Made by a program: the position numbers and the translations under genes. A stretch of DNA of 64,000 bases. Source: Cyclospora cayetanensis. Its lineage: Eukaryota > Apicomplexa > Conoidasida > Eucoccidiorida > Eimeriidae. Every line of letters starts with the position of its first letter. The stretch's first letter is position 1. The notes under the pieces are model-generated. The model saw nothing but the letters and a program-made list of their open reading frames with translations. It did not search any database and had not been told where the DNA came from. The stretch spans positions 310,001 to 374,000 of the forward strand of contig NW_020312590.1 in NCBI RefSeq assembly GCF_002999335.1, in the 5' to 3' direction. Shown one piece after another: positions 46,190-57,660 of this stretch.

Positions 46190-47149
46190 TTTGTGCTTTG
46201 TGAACTAACATCCAACTTGGAAAACATTTGGGGGCTATCAATTTCTTAGTGTCATACAGACTTTGTTTGTTGCCTTGTGAACTGAGGAGGGACATTTAGC
46301 AGCAGCTTTACGGGTAGGCGCATAGGAAGAAGGAAGAAAGGGGTAGAGAGGCCTATAGGTGGAGGGTGCAAATACATCCATACACATGCGTGCATATTTC
46401 GATACACACATACAAAGGTACTTATTTAGATACACATGCAAGTACATATCTCATATACATACTTCAGTAAGCACATACGTACATACACACATACATGCTC
46501 ACATACACATATACATACATACAAATCTAAACAGAGAAGACATGCCTTGGCGCCTTGCAAGGTTCTACGTGTGGCGCCCCCCAGAGTGAATGCTCATTAA
46601 ATCCTCTCAGTGTTGCTGCTATAGTTCGACTTCGATGAACGCTCCCTGCATAGGGTTTTTGTGAGAAGTACTTCATGCAGTGGATGCGAAAGGCGAATAT
46701 CAGTTGTTGAAAGTGACAACGCGGCGCGTACGCGTGCTCGAATGTTGAGACAGAAAGCATAAAGAATGCGCTTTTGGATGGCTTTCCGTCGTAAAGCAAT
46801 GAAAAGTGCACAAATAGATTAACTGCTGTGATTTCCGGTTTTTATGGGGGGAACTGCGAAGGCCAGATCTGATGGTCCCTTGTCAGGTGGTCAGTGACTG
46901 GTCCATCATCGCGCTAGGAGGGGCTGGTCATTTGGCTCCACCCAAGTTGGGAATGTTCCGCCGGATCATCTCCGAAATTGCGATGTTAATACCCCCACAA
47001 CAAAGTTTTCGCTCACTTTTACTATTGGCATTACAGCGCAAAGCTGTCACACACTCAATTGTCGCCTTGTCGGGCCTAGCACTGCTCCGCCTCAGTCTGC
47101 CCTAATCCTTTCTTCACCATCCATTGTCTTTGTCCTTTCACTTCCAACG
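46190..47149. other. Intergenic region with ACATAC-type microsatellite
   Basis: About 960 nt. It contains the degenerate ACAT/ACAC repeat at 46366-46530 listed separately. No supported gene; the promoter of the acyl-CoA dehydrogenase gene should lie in the last few hundred bases. Confidence 0.4.
46366..46530. repeat. Degenerate (ACATAC)n microsatellite
   Basis: About 165 nt built from imperfect ACAT, ACAC and ATAC units. It keeps frames open on both strands and explains the small ORFs here. Confidence 0.85.
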
Positions 47150-49599
47150 ATGGCTGCTAACACGCAGCGTACACCGGCTTCCAGGACCGAGGTGACGAGG
47201 GCTCAGCATAAGGGTGAGAAAAGGTCACAGGCAGACACAGTTGCGACTGATGAGATGCTTTTCAGAGGGGAAAACGGCTGTAGAACGCAAGACTGTAAAC
47301 ACAACACCTACTTACAATCCAAATGCAACAGAGATCGCTCGCAGCCTGCCGGATTTCCGCAAGTCTTATGTCTATTGCGTACATCCCTCCCCTGTCAATC
47401 CTTAGGTTAAACGGCGAATTCATTCCGCTTACCCGCATTGTTCTTTTTCGCTCAGTCCTCGACGGCTTCTCCTTTCTCGAGCTTCATACCGACCTCAATC
47501 CATCAGAAGAGAAGCTCCGGCGTCACATTAGAAGCATCTGCGAAGCGCAGATCCGCCCCTTCGCCGCTCGCATTTGGGATGCGGCTATTTTTGATCGTCG
47601 AGTACTTGGTGCATGCAAAGATATGGGGCCGGCGGGCCTGCAGATCAAAGGATTTGGTGAGTCACATCGGAGCCATCGAGGAGGCCACTTTTCGCTCTTG
47701 CACTACTTCGCTGCAGGGGAGGCTGGGTAGGGCCGCCCTCATGGGGAAACAAACACGTTGGTCTCGATTAAAGCTTCGAGTATGCGTTGCTTGCTCAGGA
47801 TGCGCTGGTCTAAGCAACGTAGAAGCGTGTCTTTGTGTAATGGAAATGGCACGGGTTGACGCCTCTCTGGCAACTTTCGCCGTTGTGCATTCCGGCCTCG
47901 CGATGAAAGCGATTGCTGTGGCGGGGACTGAAGAGCAAAAGCGTTTCTGGCTGCCTCAGGCACGACCCTTTCGATCATTGGGCGCACTGTGCTCCCTCCT
48001 AGTGTCTGGTTTCCCTGGGGTCCTCGTGCTCTTTCTTCTTTCTCATTCCTACCCTTTTTCGTGCTTCCATGTAACGCGTGCGTTTTCAGTACCCATTCAA
48101 ACTGCTTTGCCGCGGTACGGTCGGGAGCTCTGCTTCTGTCCCCGCTGGTGTGTTTTGCTGCAGATGGCTCGGTGGGATAAGATCGGCTGCTTCTGCCTAA
48201 CGGAGGCGGAGCATGGAAGCGATGCTGCCGGCCTCGAGACTACTGCTAAACGGACCAAGGGGGGATTCTTGCTAAATGGAAACAAGCGATGGATCGGCAA
48301 TGCTACGATTTGCGACGTTGCGGTAGTGTGGGCCAGAGAAGTGGAATCGGGAAAAGTAGAGGGCTTTCTTGTGGTATGTGGAATATGCTACGGAGGGAGG
48401 TGTGGCGTGCACGATGTGCGTGTTGTCCCCTGGCTGCATTAGAGCAGTACATGACTGTGGCACACATGACTGTCTCTTTACTGCGTCGAGCTCGCTGATT
48501 ATCACTGCGATTTGCAGGAACGACACTTCCCAGGGTTCAAGGCTGAGGCTATTAAGGAGAAAGCTTCTCTGCGGGGAGTAGAGAATGCAGATATTTGGTT
48601 CAGCGACTGTTTTGTTCCAGATTCCCATAAAATGAAACCCGGAGGATTTTCAGGCAACACGAAACTGGTTCTTGAATCATCAAGAGCATTGGTTGCAGCG
48701 GCATGCTCCGGCTTGCTCATCGGTTAGACTCTCCGTCACAGGAGCTCTCTTTCCTCTAAATCCTGCTGCCCCTTCATAGATGATTCCTCTTTGCAAAAGA
48801 CTTTGAAACACTCCCGCTTTGCGCATTCCTCTTGCGTCCTCAGGAGCTTATGACTCGGCTTTGGAGTACTGCAGCGCTAGGCAGCAGTTCGGCCGGCCCT
48901 TGACGGGTTTCCAGTTGGTACAGGAACGGCTCCTGAGGGCTCTGGGTCTTGCACATGTACAGTTTTTACCCCTGAAAGCATCACGTGATGAGCGCTTTAG
49001 GCAGCTTTCTCTTGCTCCCCGTAAAACAACAGCTGAATGCATGGAAACTGTGTGCACGAGAGGAGGTGCATGTAGCAGAAGGGGAGGCGAAGGAATCGGT
49101 GTCTAGCGTGTGGGACTGCATGCTCAGGGATGCTGCACGATGTCCATACAGCTGGCTCGACGAATGGATACGGGCAGAACCTCGATGCCCTTGATAGCTT
49201 TGGTGAAGGCAACGACTTCGCGACTGGCGCGAGAGGGCGCGCAGCTCTGCAGAGAAGTGATGGGTGGCAACGGTATCGTGCTGCATAACGGGGTGGCAAA
49301 GGCCCTGGCGGACGTAGAGGTAGGGGGAAAGGAAGGAACCAGAGAGCGCGGGGAAGCTCATTTCTTGGAAACTCAGCACCTCTTAAAATGACCATTATTT
49401 TCATAGCAGAAAGCTTGTGCTACCAGACATAGTGAAGGGGTAAGGTTGGATTTGCTATGCCACGGATTGCAGATTCCGTCGGTTGGTCTGATTTTGTTTG
49501 CTTCGAATCCACCAGGCGATGTACACCTACGAGGGCACGTACGACATCAACATGCTCATCGCCGCACGTGCTGCAACTGGCATAAACGCCATTACTTAA
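47150..49599 (+). CDS. Acyl-CoA dehydrogenase, glutaryl-CoA dehydrogenase / ACX4 clade
   Basis: A flavoprotein that introduces a double bond into an acyl-CoA. Well-supported exons: 47456..47656, 47799..47959, 48164..48373, 48518..48722, from about 48842, about 49160..49319, and 49516..49599. Motifs in order: LNPSEEKLRRHIRSICE, DMGPAGLQIKGFGCAGLSNV, EMARVDASLATFAVVHSGL, IGCFCLTEAEHGSDAAGLET, NGNKRWIGNATICDVAVVWA, GVENADIWFSDCFVPD, ARQQFGRPLTGFQLVQERLL, MGGNGIVLHNGVAKALAD and the terminal MYTYEGTYDINMLIAARA. The Glu in TYEGT corresponds to the catalytic base of glutaryl-CoA dehydrogenase. The 5' end (ATG 47150 or others) and the exons at 48985-49170 are unresolved. The protein ends in N-A-I-T with no PTS1 tripeptide, unlike plant ACX4. 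Intron 4 (after 47959) appears to be GC-AG. Confidence 0.88.
47960..48163 (+). other. GC-AG intron in the acyl-CoA dehydrogenase gene
   Basis: The conserved sequence ...FWLP-Q|MARWDKIGC... is restored only if the intron starts with GC (TCAG|GCACGA) and ends in TTTTGCTGCAG. A GT donor further downstream would insert about 14 non-conserved residues. Confidence 0.65.
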
Positions 49600-51158
49600 G
49601 CCTACAAATAAGCTTAGCTGGCCGTCTAGCCATCTAGGTAGTCAAGTGGATAATTGGCTAGCTGATAGGTCAGCCAAAACGTGCTGATGCCTCCACAGCC
49701 CCAAATTCCAAACTGTATATCAGATCCTCCGAAACTTTCGTACTGAATGATCTTGGCGAGAACTACAGCTTAATTACTCTGTCGCGTATGTGTAACCAGC
49801 TCTCTTTCTTGTGGTTGTTGAGCGCAAAGAAGCTGGGCTGCAGTGAACTTGGTTAGCTACAGCTGCTGAATAGCAACCCCTCTTTCGGTATCTACAATCC
49901 TTTTTTGACAGATTTTTTGTTTTACTTGCTAGCCAGTTCGCAGGGGATCACTTTTCTTTTAGGTTTAAGGGAAAGTGCTTTGAAATCATCGAGGTGCTGC
50001 TGCTTCTGGGGCTTTGCACTGTTAGAACCACGTCGCGTGATTAAGCAGATGAGTTGCACAGCACCAGCAATCCGTTTGGCAGAAAACAAAGATCCGGTAT
50101 ACGGAGTCCCAAAAGTATAGTGAAAGATAGACTGACTATCTAGAGCCAGTTTTCAGAGAGTAAACGTATACATTGGAGTTGCAGATGGCGCAGTGCATCT
50201 GTGCCGTACGAGCAGATTAGTTGTTCCCAAATGAGGCCCTCGTGTTCGCCGGAGGAATGGTTCATGGGATGATGTTGCTGCTCCCACTACATGAGATCTG
50301 TAGGATAGCTGTATTTGCAATCTCGGAAAAATGTAGTGTGACGGGAGGGACTTGCCTACAAGTTCTGGCTCAGGGTAGCCAAGGAGAAAGAAAGCCTTTG
50401 TGAACAAAGCCATCTCAGTGCCTAGGGAGAGGCACCTCAGCACTTTGCACAAGTGCTCCAAGGGAGAGTACTCGGCATGCAACTGACTAAAGCTGAGTTG
50501 GAAGTTCGCAAACGTGCGAAACACGGGCTATAGTTAAAGTTCCCAGCGGGGTTCCCGCATGCAATACCGCTGAAACCAGCAAAAATGGCTTTTTCAGAGC
50601 GTTCAAGAATATCGCTTCCTTCGATCCGTGGAGGTGAAAGCAAATATGCAGCCCGGAGCATTGCTAACCAGGGGAGATCGCCGAAGGGCTTTTGTTTAGT
50701 AGGGTCTGCTGCAAATTTAGAAGGAAGCACGCGAAACTGAATATGCTTTATCGATTCCGATCGGCTATAGCTCTATCTTCAAATCGCTGTTGCTACAAGC
50801 GAAAGGCGTCAAGTGTACGGCGTAAGGAGCCAGGTCTGGTGGTTCCGCGGAGCTGTCAAAATCCCAAAAGGCTGTTTTTTGCTAGAGCTAAAACCTGCGT
50901 AATCTCTACACAAAGTATTTACAAAATCACCTCCTGAGGAATAATCGGTGCTGTTCTCCTTTTCTCATTGATTTGCCGCTCTTGGACCACCGAGACTGGA
51001 GCCCTAGAGGGAGGCCAGAGGGCCCCAGTGGTGGTGAGTCGCTGCTTGCCATAGTAGCTGCGCATCATTTCATGTTTTTGTGGTTGTATTCTGTTTATAA
51101 CACATTATCTTGTCGATCCCACTCCACAATAGCCAGTTTCTGCTCATTTCCCTCCAGG
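49600..51158. other. Intergenic region
   Basis: About 1.56 kb, AT-richer than the coding exons. The longest ORFs are a 123-codon minus frame (50153-50524), 97 codons on the minus strand and 81 codons on the plus strand; none has a motif or convincing splice partners. The end of the region should hold the promoter of the peptidase gene. Confidence 0.4.
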
Positions 51159-52833
51159 ATGCCCGGCACTGACGTATTCTTGAATGTGTACAAAATAAAT
51201 GGCTCTCCTGATTGGTGTGCCCCCTGCGGCCTCTACCACACAAGTGAGCCTCAAGCTCCCTCTCTCTCCTATATCAAGGCTTCTTCTACGGGTTCTGTGC
51301 GCACTCCCACTACCCGTCCCCCCGCCTCTCAGTTGTGGCTGGTCTGACTGTGGTCGCCGGTCCTCCTGGGGGAGTTGCTGTCAGCAGAACCCGCTGAAGC
51401 TCACTTTCGTACTTAGGGCACTACTCTTTCTGCTGATATATAGCGTTACCGATTGCCAGAGTCCCCCTTCCTACTCTCTGCATGACTGGCCGTTCTAGTT
51501 CTTTTCTCCCGTGGCCACGTACGCGTCTTACACAGCAGACCACCAGCGCCAAACATGCGTGCCCCTTCCACCATCACCATTCCTAACAGGTTCTCTTATT
51601 ATGAACCTTTGATATCTCTCCGAGCTTCTCGTTCCCTGTTCGCACTGTTGGGTATGCTCTGATTTTGATTTCAGGTGTGCAGATTGGGGAGCTGGAGTAT
51701 AGTTTTGGGGAAGGCGTTGGCGTCACTTATTCCACCCACAACCCACGGGTTGATGGCGTCCACGGATTCCTAGATGGAACATATGAATACAGCCTCCACA
51801 TGGGTGTCAGTACACTGTCCGCTTTAGAGCTCTCCAATGTCATCTCCACTCTTCAACGGGTCTTCCAAGGCAATAAGTATGATCTCATCAACAGAAATTG
51901 CAACCACTTCAGCGACACCCTTCTTAAGGCCGTTGTAAACAAGGGGATTCCCAGCTACATCAACAGGGCGAGCCGATACGGAAACTGGCTCAGGTATGAT
52001 GATGCAATGGGTGCCCTGTTGTTCACCTCTCACCGTTTGTCTTCCGTTTTTGCAAACTAGCCGCTCTCATTCTTGCCATTTCTGTATGCTGTTTGTCCCC
52101 ATTTTCGTGAACTCTAATCTCCGAGGGCCTTACAGCCGCATCTCTTAATCCCTTGCTTGCAGCGCCCCTTCACCGGCCTGCGGGTGTCGTATGCGAACCA
52201 CGTAAAAATGAAGCCCTTCTCGATGCGAGTTTTCAATAATCCTTCTCCCCCCTAGGGTTTTGCTGTCCTCTAAAGTTCCACTTCTGTATTCGTGCGTGTA
52301 ATGGTATTCTGATGTGCACGTGAGAGCCAAAAGATGTCAGGTATTCCCTCTGTTTCGTTGCATTGGCGATTTATCCTATCCACCGATCTTCCTGACCAAG
52401 CTAGGAACCGAGCACTGTTGCTACGTTTGTCTTAATCCCAAGAACCTTTCCCGTTAACGGAGGTCAGCGTAACCCTGGAAGTCAACCCCTGGTGTCGAGA
52501 CTCCTCCCCTTCATACTTTTTGTTCCTTGGCTGCCACGCTTCCTGGTGAATCTCTGCAGCTGTTTGTTGCCGGATGCCTGGAGGGGCCCCTCAGAAGAGG
52601 GGGGCCCACCGGCGAGCGACATGCCTTCTTCCATCTGCGGTGTGTTCGGCGGAAACGGACAGCGCCTGGGAGAAGGAAGGAGCGGAAGTGGCATCGGCGA
52701 GGCTGGATACAGGATATTGGGGCAGTTGCTCAAAATTTCTGATTGTTTGAAGCCGAGTACTCTTGTACGTGACGAAAGGATCATGGACGGTACGCTTGCA
52801 AATGGCATCCCAGTGGCTCGCGATGCCCTGTAG
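51159..52833 (+). CDS. DeSI/PPPDE-family peptidase (deSUMOylating isopeptidase type)
   Basis: PPPDE proteins are cysteine isopeptidases acting on SUMO or ubiquitin. Exons 51159..51243, 51675..51993 and 52560..52833 join in phase to give 225 residues. Exon 1 starts at an ATG and encodes VFLNVYKING followed by GLYHTS. Exon 2 has IGELEYSFG, LDGTYEYSLHMGVS and LINRNCNHFSD. The catalytic pair is His27 (in LYHTS) and Cys104 (in NRNCNHFS), so the active site is complete. Exon 3 continues NWLSCLLPDAW, a family-typical end of the domain, then adds about 75 Gly/Ser-rich residues ending at 52833. The domain length (~140 residues) matches the family. Its closest relatives should be the DeSI-2-like group, based on the motif spacing; this was not tested. 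Confidence 0.92.
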
Positions 52834-54522
52834 CTTTTGTTGCAGGAACTGTCAACATGATTTCTAGCAATGCTTTTTGTGGTTTTCCGACTACTTAGGG
52901 CATTGGCAACACAGATCTCTACTGTCACAGGCAGCTCAGGACAGGATCCAGCGTCAACTTTCCCAAAAGTCGCGCTCCTTTTGTTAGCGGTAGATTCTCA
53001 GCGATCAACGGAAACCACAATCGGAAAGAAGACAGTGGCATTCAACTTTGTCTGGCTTTCTTACGACTTCTCAAACGAAATTTTGTAGCAGAAAAACCAA
53101 TGCAACAACACGCCTTGAGTGTGAGGGGGTCTCAACAGGCGCCTCCCCCGGTCTTTTTATGTGCCTGTAGACTTTATGCAGTGGGTTTGACAAAAGTTTT
53201 TTTTGAATCATAGATTGCGTGATGTCTGGCTGTTCAGTTCACCTTGATCACAACTGTAAAGAGCCGTCTCGAATATCTCGTGCAACGCGCTCCAAGTGCC
53301 GTTAGCGGAATAAAATGCAAAGACATCACACGAGGTGCAAGCCAAGTGGCTTGAGGACGCTGTCCTTAATCTTTTTCGTCGTTCCTGACACAGTTGAGCC
53401 ACATTGAGCAGAGGGAAAGGTGCAACAAACGGCGAGGCCGTTTCCTGGTGTGATTTATCGGCCTAGACAGTGAATGAAGAGAACAAGAGAGTGGCAAACC
53501 GCATGTAGATCTTCCATGAACCATAGTGATTGCACGGATGCATATGTCAGCAGGATGCGGACAATTCATTGCACACATCTCTTGTTTTTTTCCATTTCTT
53601 GATGCTCCCACAAGAGAGTTTCTGTATTAGGAGAGCCCTGAAGCCATCTCTCCTGCACACGCTCTCGATGCACATTTGCAGCGGGTGCAAGCACTCACGA
53701 GCCAGGAGGTAGGAAGGCATTAAAGGGCAGGCCCACAAGCATTCAACCCATGTACCACGTGGATGTCTTATTGCAACTTCGCAAGTGGAGTCAGAGAGCA
53801 GCTTAGGCCGCTGCAAGGGGCGCTCCTTCTCCCAAGTCTCGGGGGAGCCGCCGAGGATGCCAATTCACTTAGGGTTTGAGATGGCCACGATGATTGAACA
53901 GTTTCGCCAAATTGCTTCCTTTCTTAAAGATTCATCCGCCTTACAAACTGTGCCGGCATTTTTTGTAGCGGCAGTTGCACCGAGTTCGGCGCCAAGTCCC
54001 CCCCAAGTTTTGCGCTTTACAATGACCCTTTACCGATATCCTGCCTTCAAAATAGCCGCAGGTGGGGGTTCTCCTGAGATATTTCAGTATTCCAGCGGCA
54101 GGTCTCTGAATTGAATGCTGCGGCAGCGAATCTGCATGCCTCTCTGCAAAACACCCAGCCTTTCGAGCGTGTGGCGGGAAAGTTGTGCGCGCTGGCTCTC
54201 AAAAGCTGTAAAAGTACTTTTTGAGGGCGAGAGTCGTCCATGAAAGAAGCATACTCAGTGGCAAAGAAGGCTTCAGGATCCAGGAAACCAGCCAGGGGGC
54301 CCCAAAAGGGTGCCGCGAGTTTTGGCACCAATGGGGCCTACGGGCAGTCTACGTGCTATGCTTTTGCTAGGCAAATATGATGAATACTTCTTCTTTTTGG
54401 AAGAATTCCTCTGGCAGTCATAGGCGCCCGGCTACTGCCGCAACCCTTTCTTCCCTTGGGGGCCCCTGCCACATGAGCTCTCTCTGAAGGTTTCAAGAAG
54501 CCTTCTAGTGCAGGGAGATCCT
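52834..54522. other. Intergenic region with two unassigned ORFs
   Basis: About 1.7 kb. A plus frame 53785-54114 (ATG at 53881 gives MATMIEQFRQIASFLKDS) and an overlapping minus frame 54047-54331 (GPLAGFLDPEAFFATEY) both look somewhat protein-like, but they overlap antisense to one another and I found no splice partners. At most one is real. Otherwise nothing is visible; the promoter of the Rpp21-type gene should be near 54,400. Confidence 0.35.
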
Positions 54523-57500
54523 ATGGCTTCCCTCCTAGCGGCAGCTCTGGCGCTGCGCGCTGCTGCTGGACAGGGATCATCTGGAGGAAAGCCTGATGCA
54601 CACTCTCAGTTGCCACATCATCAGCACCAGAAGCAGCTCCAACCCCAGCAGCAGCACCAGAAGCAGCTCCAACCCCAGCAGCAACAACAGAAGTTTCAGG
54701 ATCAATTGCAGCGGCAGCCAGTTTCGCAGCAGCTGCAACAGCGTCAACAACATGGCAGTGACAGTGCTTGCTCATCAGGCAACAGCCATCCTACTACCAG
54801 CAGTAGCGAGGGTCCTACTGCGAAAAAGCGCAAGCATCGGAAGCGGTCTCAAAGTCCAAGAGCCACACAAAGCGCAGAGGGCCCTCAAGCTGCCCTTCCA
54901 CAAGATGCCAACGGGAAGAAAGGGATTTACGCGAATACGCCCCAAGCAGAGTTTTCAACGCAACAGGGGGAGCACCGCAACCAACACATGCACACATGGA
55001 AGGGACAGCAGGAGCCTTTGAAACAGCAGCAGCAGCAACGTCAAGAGGTTGCAAAGCAGCTAAAATCCCCGCAGCAGCAGCAACAACAGCCGAGACAACA
55101 GCAGCAACAACAACAGCCGAGACAACAGCAGCAACAACAGCCGAGACAACTGCAGCAACAACAACAGCCGAGACAACTGCAACAACAACAGCCGAGACAA
55201 CTGCAGCAGCAACAACAGCCGAGACAACAGCAGCAACAACAACAGCCGAGACAACTGCAGCAACAACAACCACTCCAGCAAAGTCAACGCATGCAGCAAG
55301 TAGAGTACCAGAAGCAGCGCAAATCGCCACAGCAGGTAGATGCCCAACTGTTCAGCCCTGGAAACCTTCACTCCCAAAGTAACTTACCTCAGCAACTACA
55401 GCCGCAATTACAGCAGCAGGAGCAGCAGCAGGAGGCAGCGGTCGCCACTTGTTTGTTCACAAGTCATCAGGTAGCATCGCTGAGGGAAAGTCTGTGGCTG
55501 TTGCAACAAGAAGCGTCAGCAGCACCCACTGCAGCAGCCACTGCAGCAGCTCAAGCGAAGGCGACATCGCTGCTGCTGGGAGCGTCGGCGCGTCGCCTTG
55601 CTGCTGTGGCCCCTCGTGTGGCTGCAGCTTTCTCGTAGGTTCTGCAGCAGCAGTAACAACAGCATGTCTGAACGTTGAGAGCCGCTGCGTGTGGTATACG
55701 CTGCTGGCGAGACTGCGGTATTTGCTGTTTGCGAGTCGTTGTTTTTCCTCAGGCGACGCGCGTTGGATTGGGCACAAAAGCATGGCATAAGTTCGTTTTC
55801 TCGTTGCAGCTTCTTGCACTGTTGCCACCCACGCTGACGCTGCGTTCACAACAAGTCGTCCTGCGGCAGCAGCAGTAGAGGCAGCAGTAAATGTGCAGCA
55901 GCGTCTGCGGTTGCATTGCTTGCTCTTGCCACCATTAGGCGTATAAAGCACCGTCGCTATTGGTCCTGTCTTGCCTCGTGAAAGGCCGCCTTTCCCCTCA
56001 AAATTGTGTGGGGGGGGAAGCCGTGGCTGCCTTTGAAGGCCTCTTTGGATTGGCTAAGACGCGCAGTATGCATGCAGTTGCTCTGCGCTTGTTGCTGCAG
56101 CGGTGGATCAGAAGTCTTCACAGGGTCTGTGTCGTGGCTGTGGGGTGCCAGTGCTGCCCTTCTTGACGAGCGCCTTCCGTACGATGCCTCTCCGTTCTCG
56201 TGCCGCAAGAAGACGCGGTAAGTCCTCTTGACGGCGCTTATGGTGCATGGTGTTTGCGTGAATGATGCATGCGGTCCCCATGAAGCCTGTGGATGTGACC
56301 CTAACCAACTACTGCCTGTCTCTCCTCGCAAGATGTGCTGTCGATGCGCAGCTGGGTAGACTAACGTTTGGGCGGCTGCCCCTAGAATCCCCTTCCTGCC
56401 CATCTTCTGCCCTTGGTTTACTCGCGCACTCATGCATCTCATTATAGCCGCGCTTATGCACCCTCTGGCACAGCGTTTCGTGCATGAAAACGAATGAAGC
56501 CCCCTCTGAGGAGGCCTCTCCGTCCATTGGCCTCTCTGACTCCCGTGGCCTTTGAGTGTATTCATTTATGTGCATAGAGAATGTGTAGAGTGTGTATGTG
56601 TGTGTGTATGTGTATGTGTGTATGTGTATGTCTATGTGTGTATGTCTATGTGTGTATGTGTGTATGCGTGCGTGCATGCGGTTTAGTCGTAAAGCGCACC
56701 AAGCAGAAGCTGTTGACGCAGCAGCAGCACGCCGCTGCTCCTGGAGCAGCGCCTCGCTATCCACGTTCTCAGGACCTCCACGATTCGACGGTTTCAGCCT
56801 CTCTGGTGTGTCGTGCACTCGGTGGGGGTGCATGCCATACAGCGCATGCATTATGAGGCCTCGGGGCAAACGTGCGTGTCTGTGGGCGCCCAAGCGAAAT
56901 CTAAGGGCCCCGCCTCGTGCCTCTGTGGGAGACTGCTGGGGCCCCTGGGGGCTTCTGTTGTACCACCGGAGATCCCCTGCGTGTGCAGTAGTGGCCTCTG
57001 TGCGATTCGCAGGTTGCAGTCTGCAAGCTCTGTGACCAGCGTTCCGAGATGGCTGTAGGGCCCTTGAGGCCGGCGCGATTGCAGGAGCGAAGGGCAGATT
57101 GCGCAAGAGGTTCAGCCTTCAACCGGCAGAAGCGTGCGCTGCAGGAGCAGAGACAGCAGCAACGGCAGGCTGTGGCTGCTCTCGCGTCTCAGCGGGGAGA
57201 CTCCGTCTCCCGGGTGCCTTCTCTTGAGGCCTCGCTTTCTTCACCATTCCACGCTTCAGATGCTTTGAAGGGCGCGTCTCCCTCTACCGAGGGCAGCAAG
57301 GTGTTTCTGGACGCTGTGCCTGCTGCAGCAGCACAGGACCTTCCCCACGCCAATGCGCGTTCTGCTGCTGTCTGCTCAGGCCTTAAGCAAGGCGGAAAGC
57401 CCCTTGGTGGGGGAGGGGAGCCTTCTGCAGGCACTCGAGGGCCACAGGTGGCTCCCCCCCATTCAGGTGCCTGTTCTCCTCCCGTCCAGAGGCCAGGGGA

Positions 57501-57660
57501 CGAAGGGGGCACTGAAGAAGGCGGCAGCAACGTTAGGGGCCCCGAGGTGGAAGGCCCCCCACACGGGCGGCCTTCATGGGGATCTTCTAGCGGCCAGAAT
57601 GGGAGTGCTAACCAGATTTCCGGGAGTGTATATGCGCTTCTCGCGGATCTGGACTGCTGA
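54523..57660 (+). CDS. RNase P/MRP subunit of the Rpp21/RPR2/SNM1 family with poly-Gln N-terminus
   Basis: Rpp21-type proteins are zinc-binding subunits of RNase P, which matures tRNA 5' ends. Four phase-consistent exons, 54523..55615, 56101..56217, 56687..56805 and 57013..57660, give 658 residues. Residues 1-320 are Gln-rich; the unit QQQQPRQ is repeated about eight times (55070-55280), preceded by a basic patch (KKRKHRKRSQSPR). Helices equivalent to the Rpp21 N-terminus follow (VASLRESLWLLQQ, then SARRLAAV). Exon 2 has the first zinc pair, LCRGCGVPVLPFLTSAFR (Cys375, Cys378), which matches the LCRGC motif of human Rpp21. The second pair is VAVCKLCDQRSEM (Cys447, Cys450) in exon 4. The 68-residue gap between pairs is much longer than in human Rpp21, and contains a Gln-rich insert. 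The C-terminal ~200 residues are Pro/Gly/Ser-rich and unconserved. Human Rpp21 is about 154 residues, so most of this protein is lineage-specific. Confidence 0.8.
54640..55300 (+). repeat. CAA/CAG poly-Gln repeat region in the Rpp21-type gene
   Basis: Imperfect tandem units of 21-27 nt encode QQQQPRQ or LQQQQPRQ. They are clearest at 55075-55275. Mixed CAA and CAG codons mean a protein-level repeat rather than a pure triplet tract. Confidence 0.85.
56587..56680 (+). repeat. (TG)n microsatellite at a 3' splice site
   Basis: About 90 nt of TGTG/TATG repeats in the intron of the Rpp21-type gene, ending a few bases before the AG at 56685-56686 that starts exon 3. It stands where a polypyrimidine tract is expected. 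Confidence 0.85.

Noticed and set aside
56309..57106. 265-codon minus-strand ORF containing a long His/Thr-repeat (HTYTHRHTH)
   Set aside because: The repeat is the translated TG/CA microsatellite; the plus-strand frame carries the second zinc pair of the Rpp21 gene.
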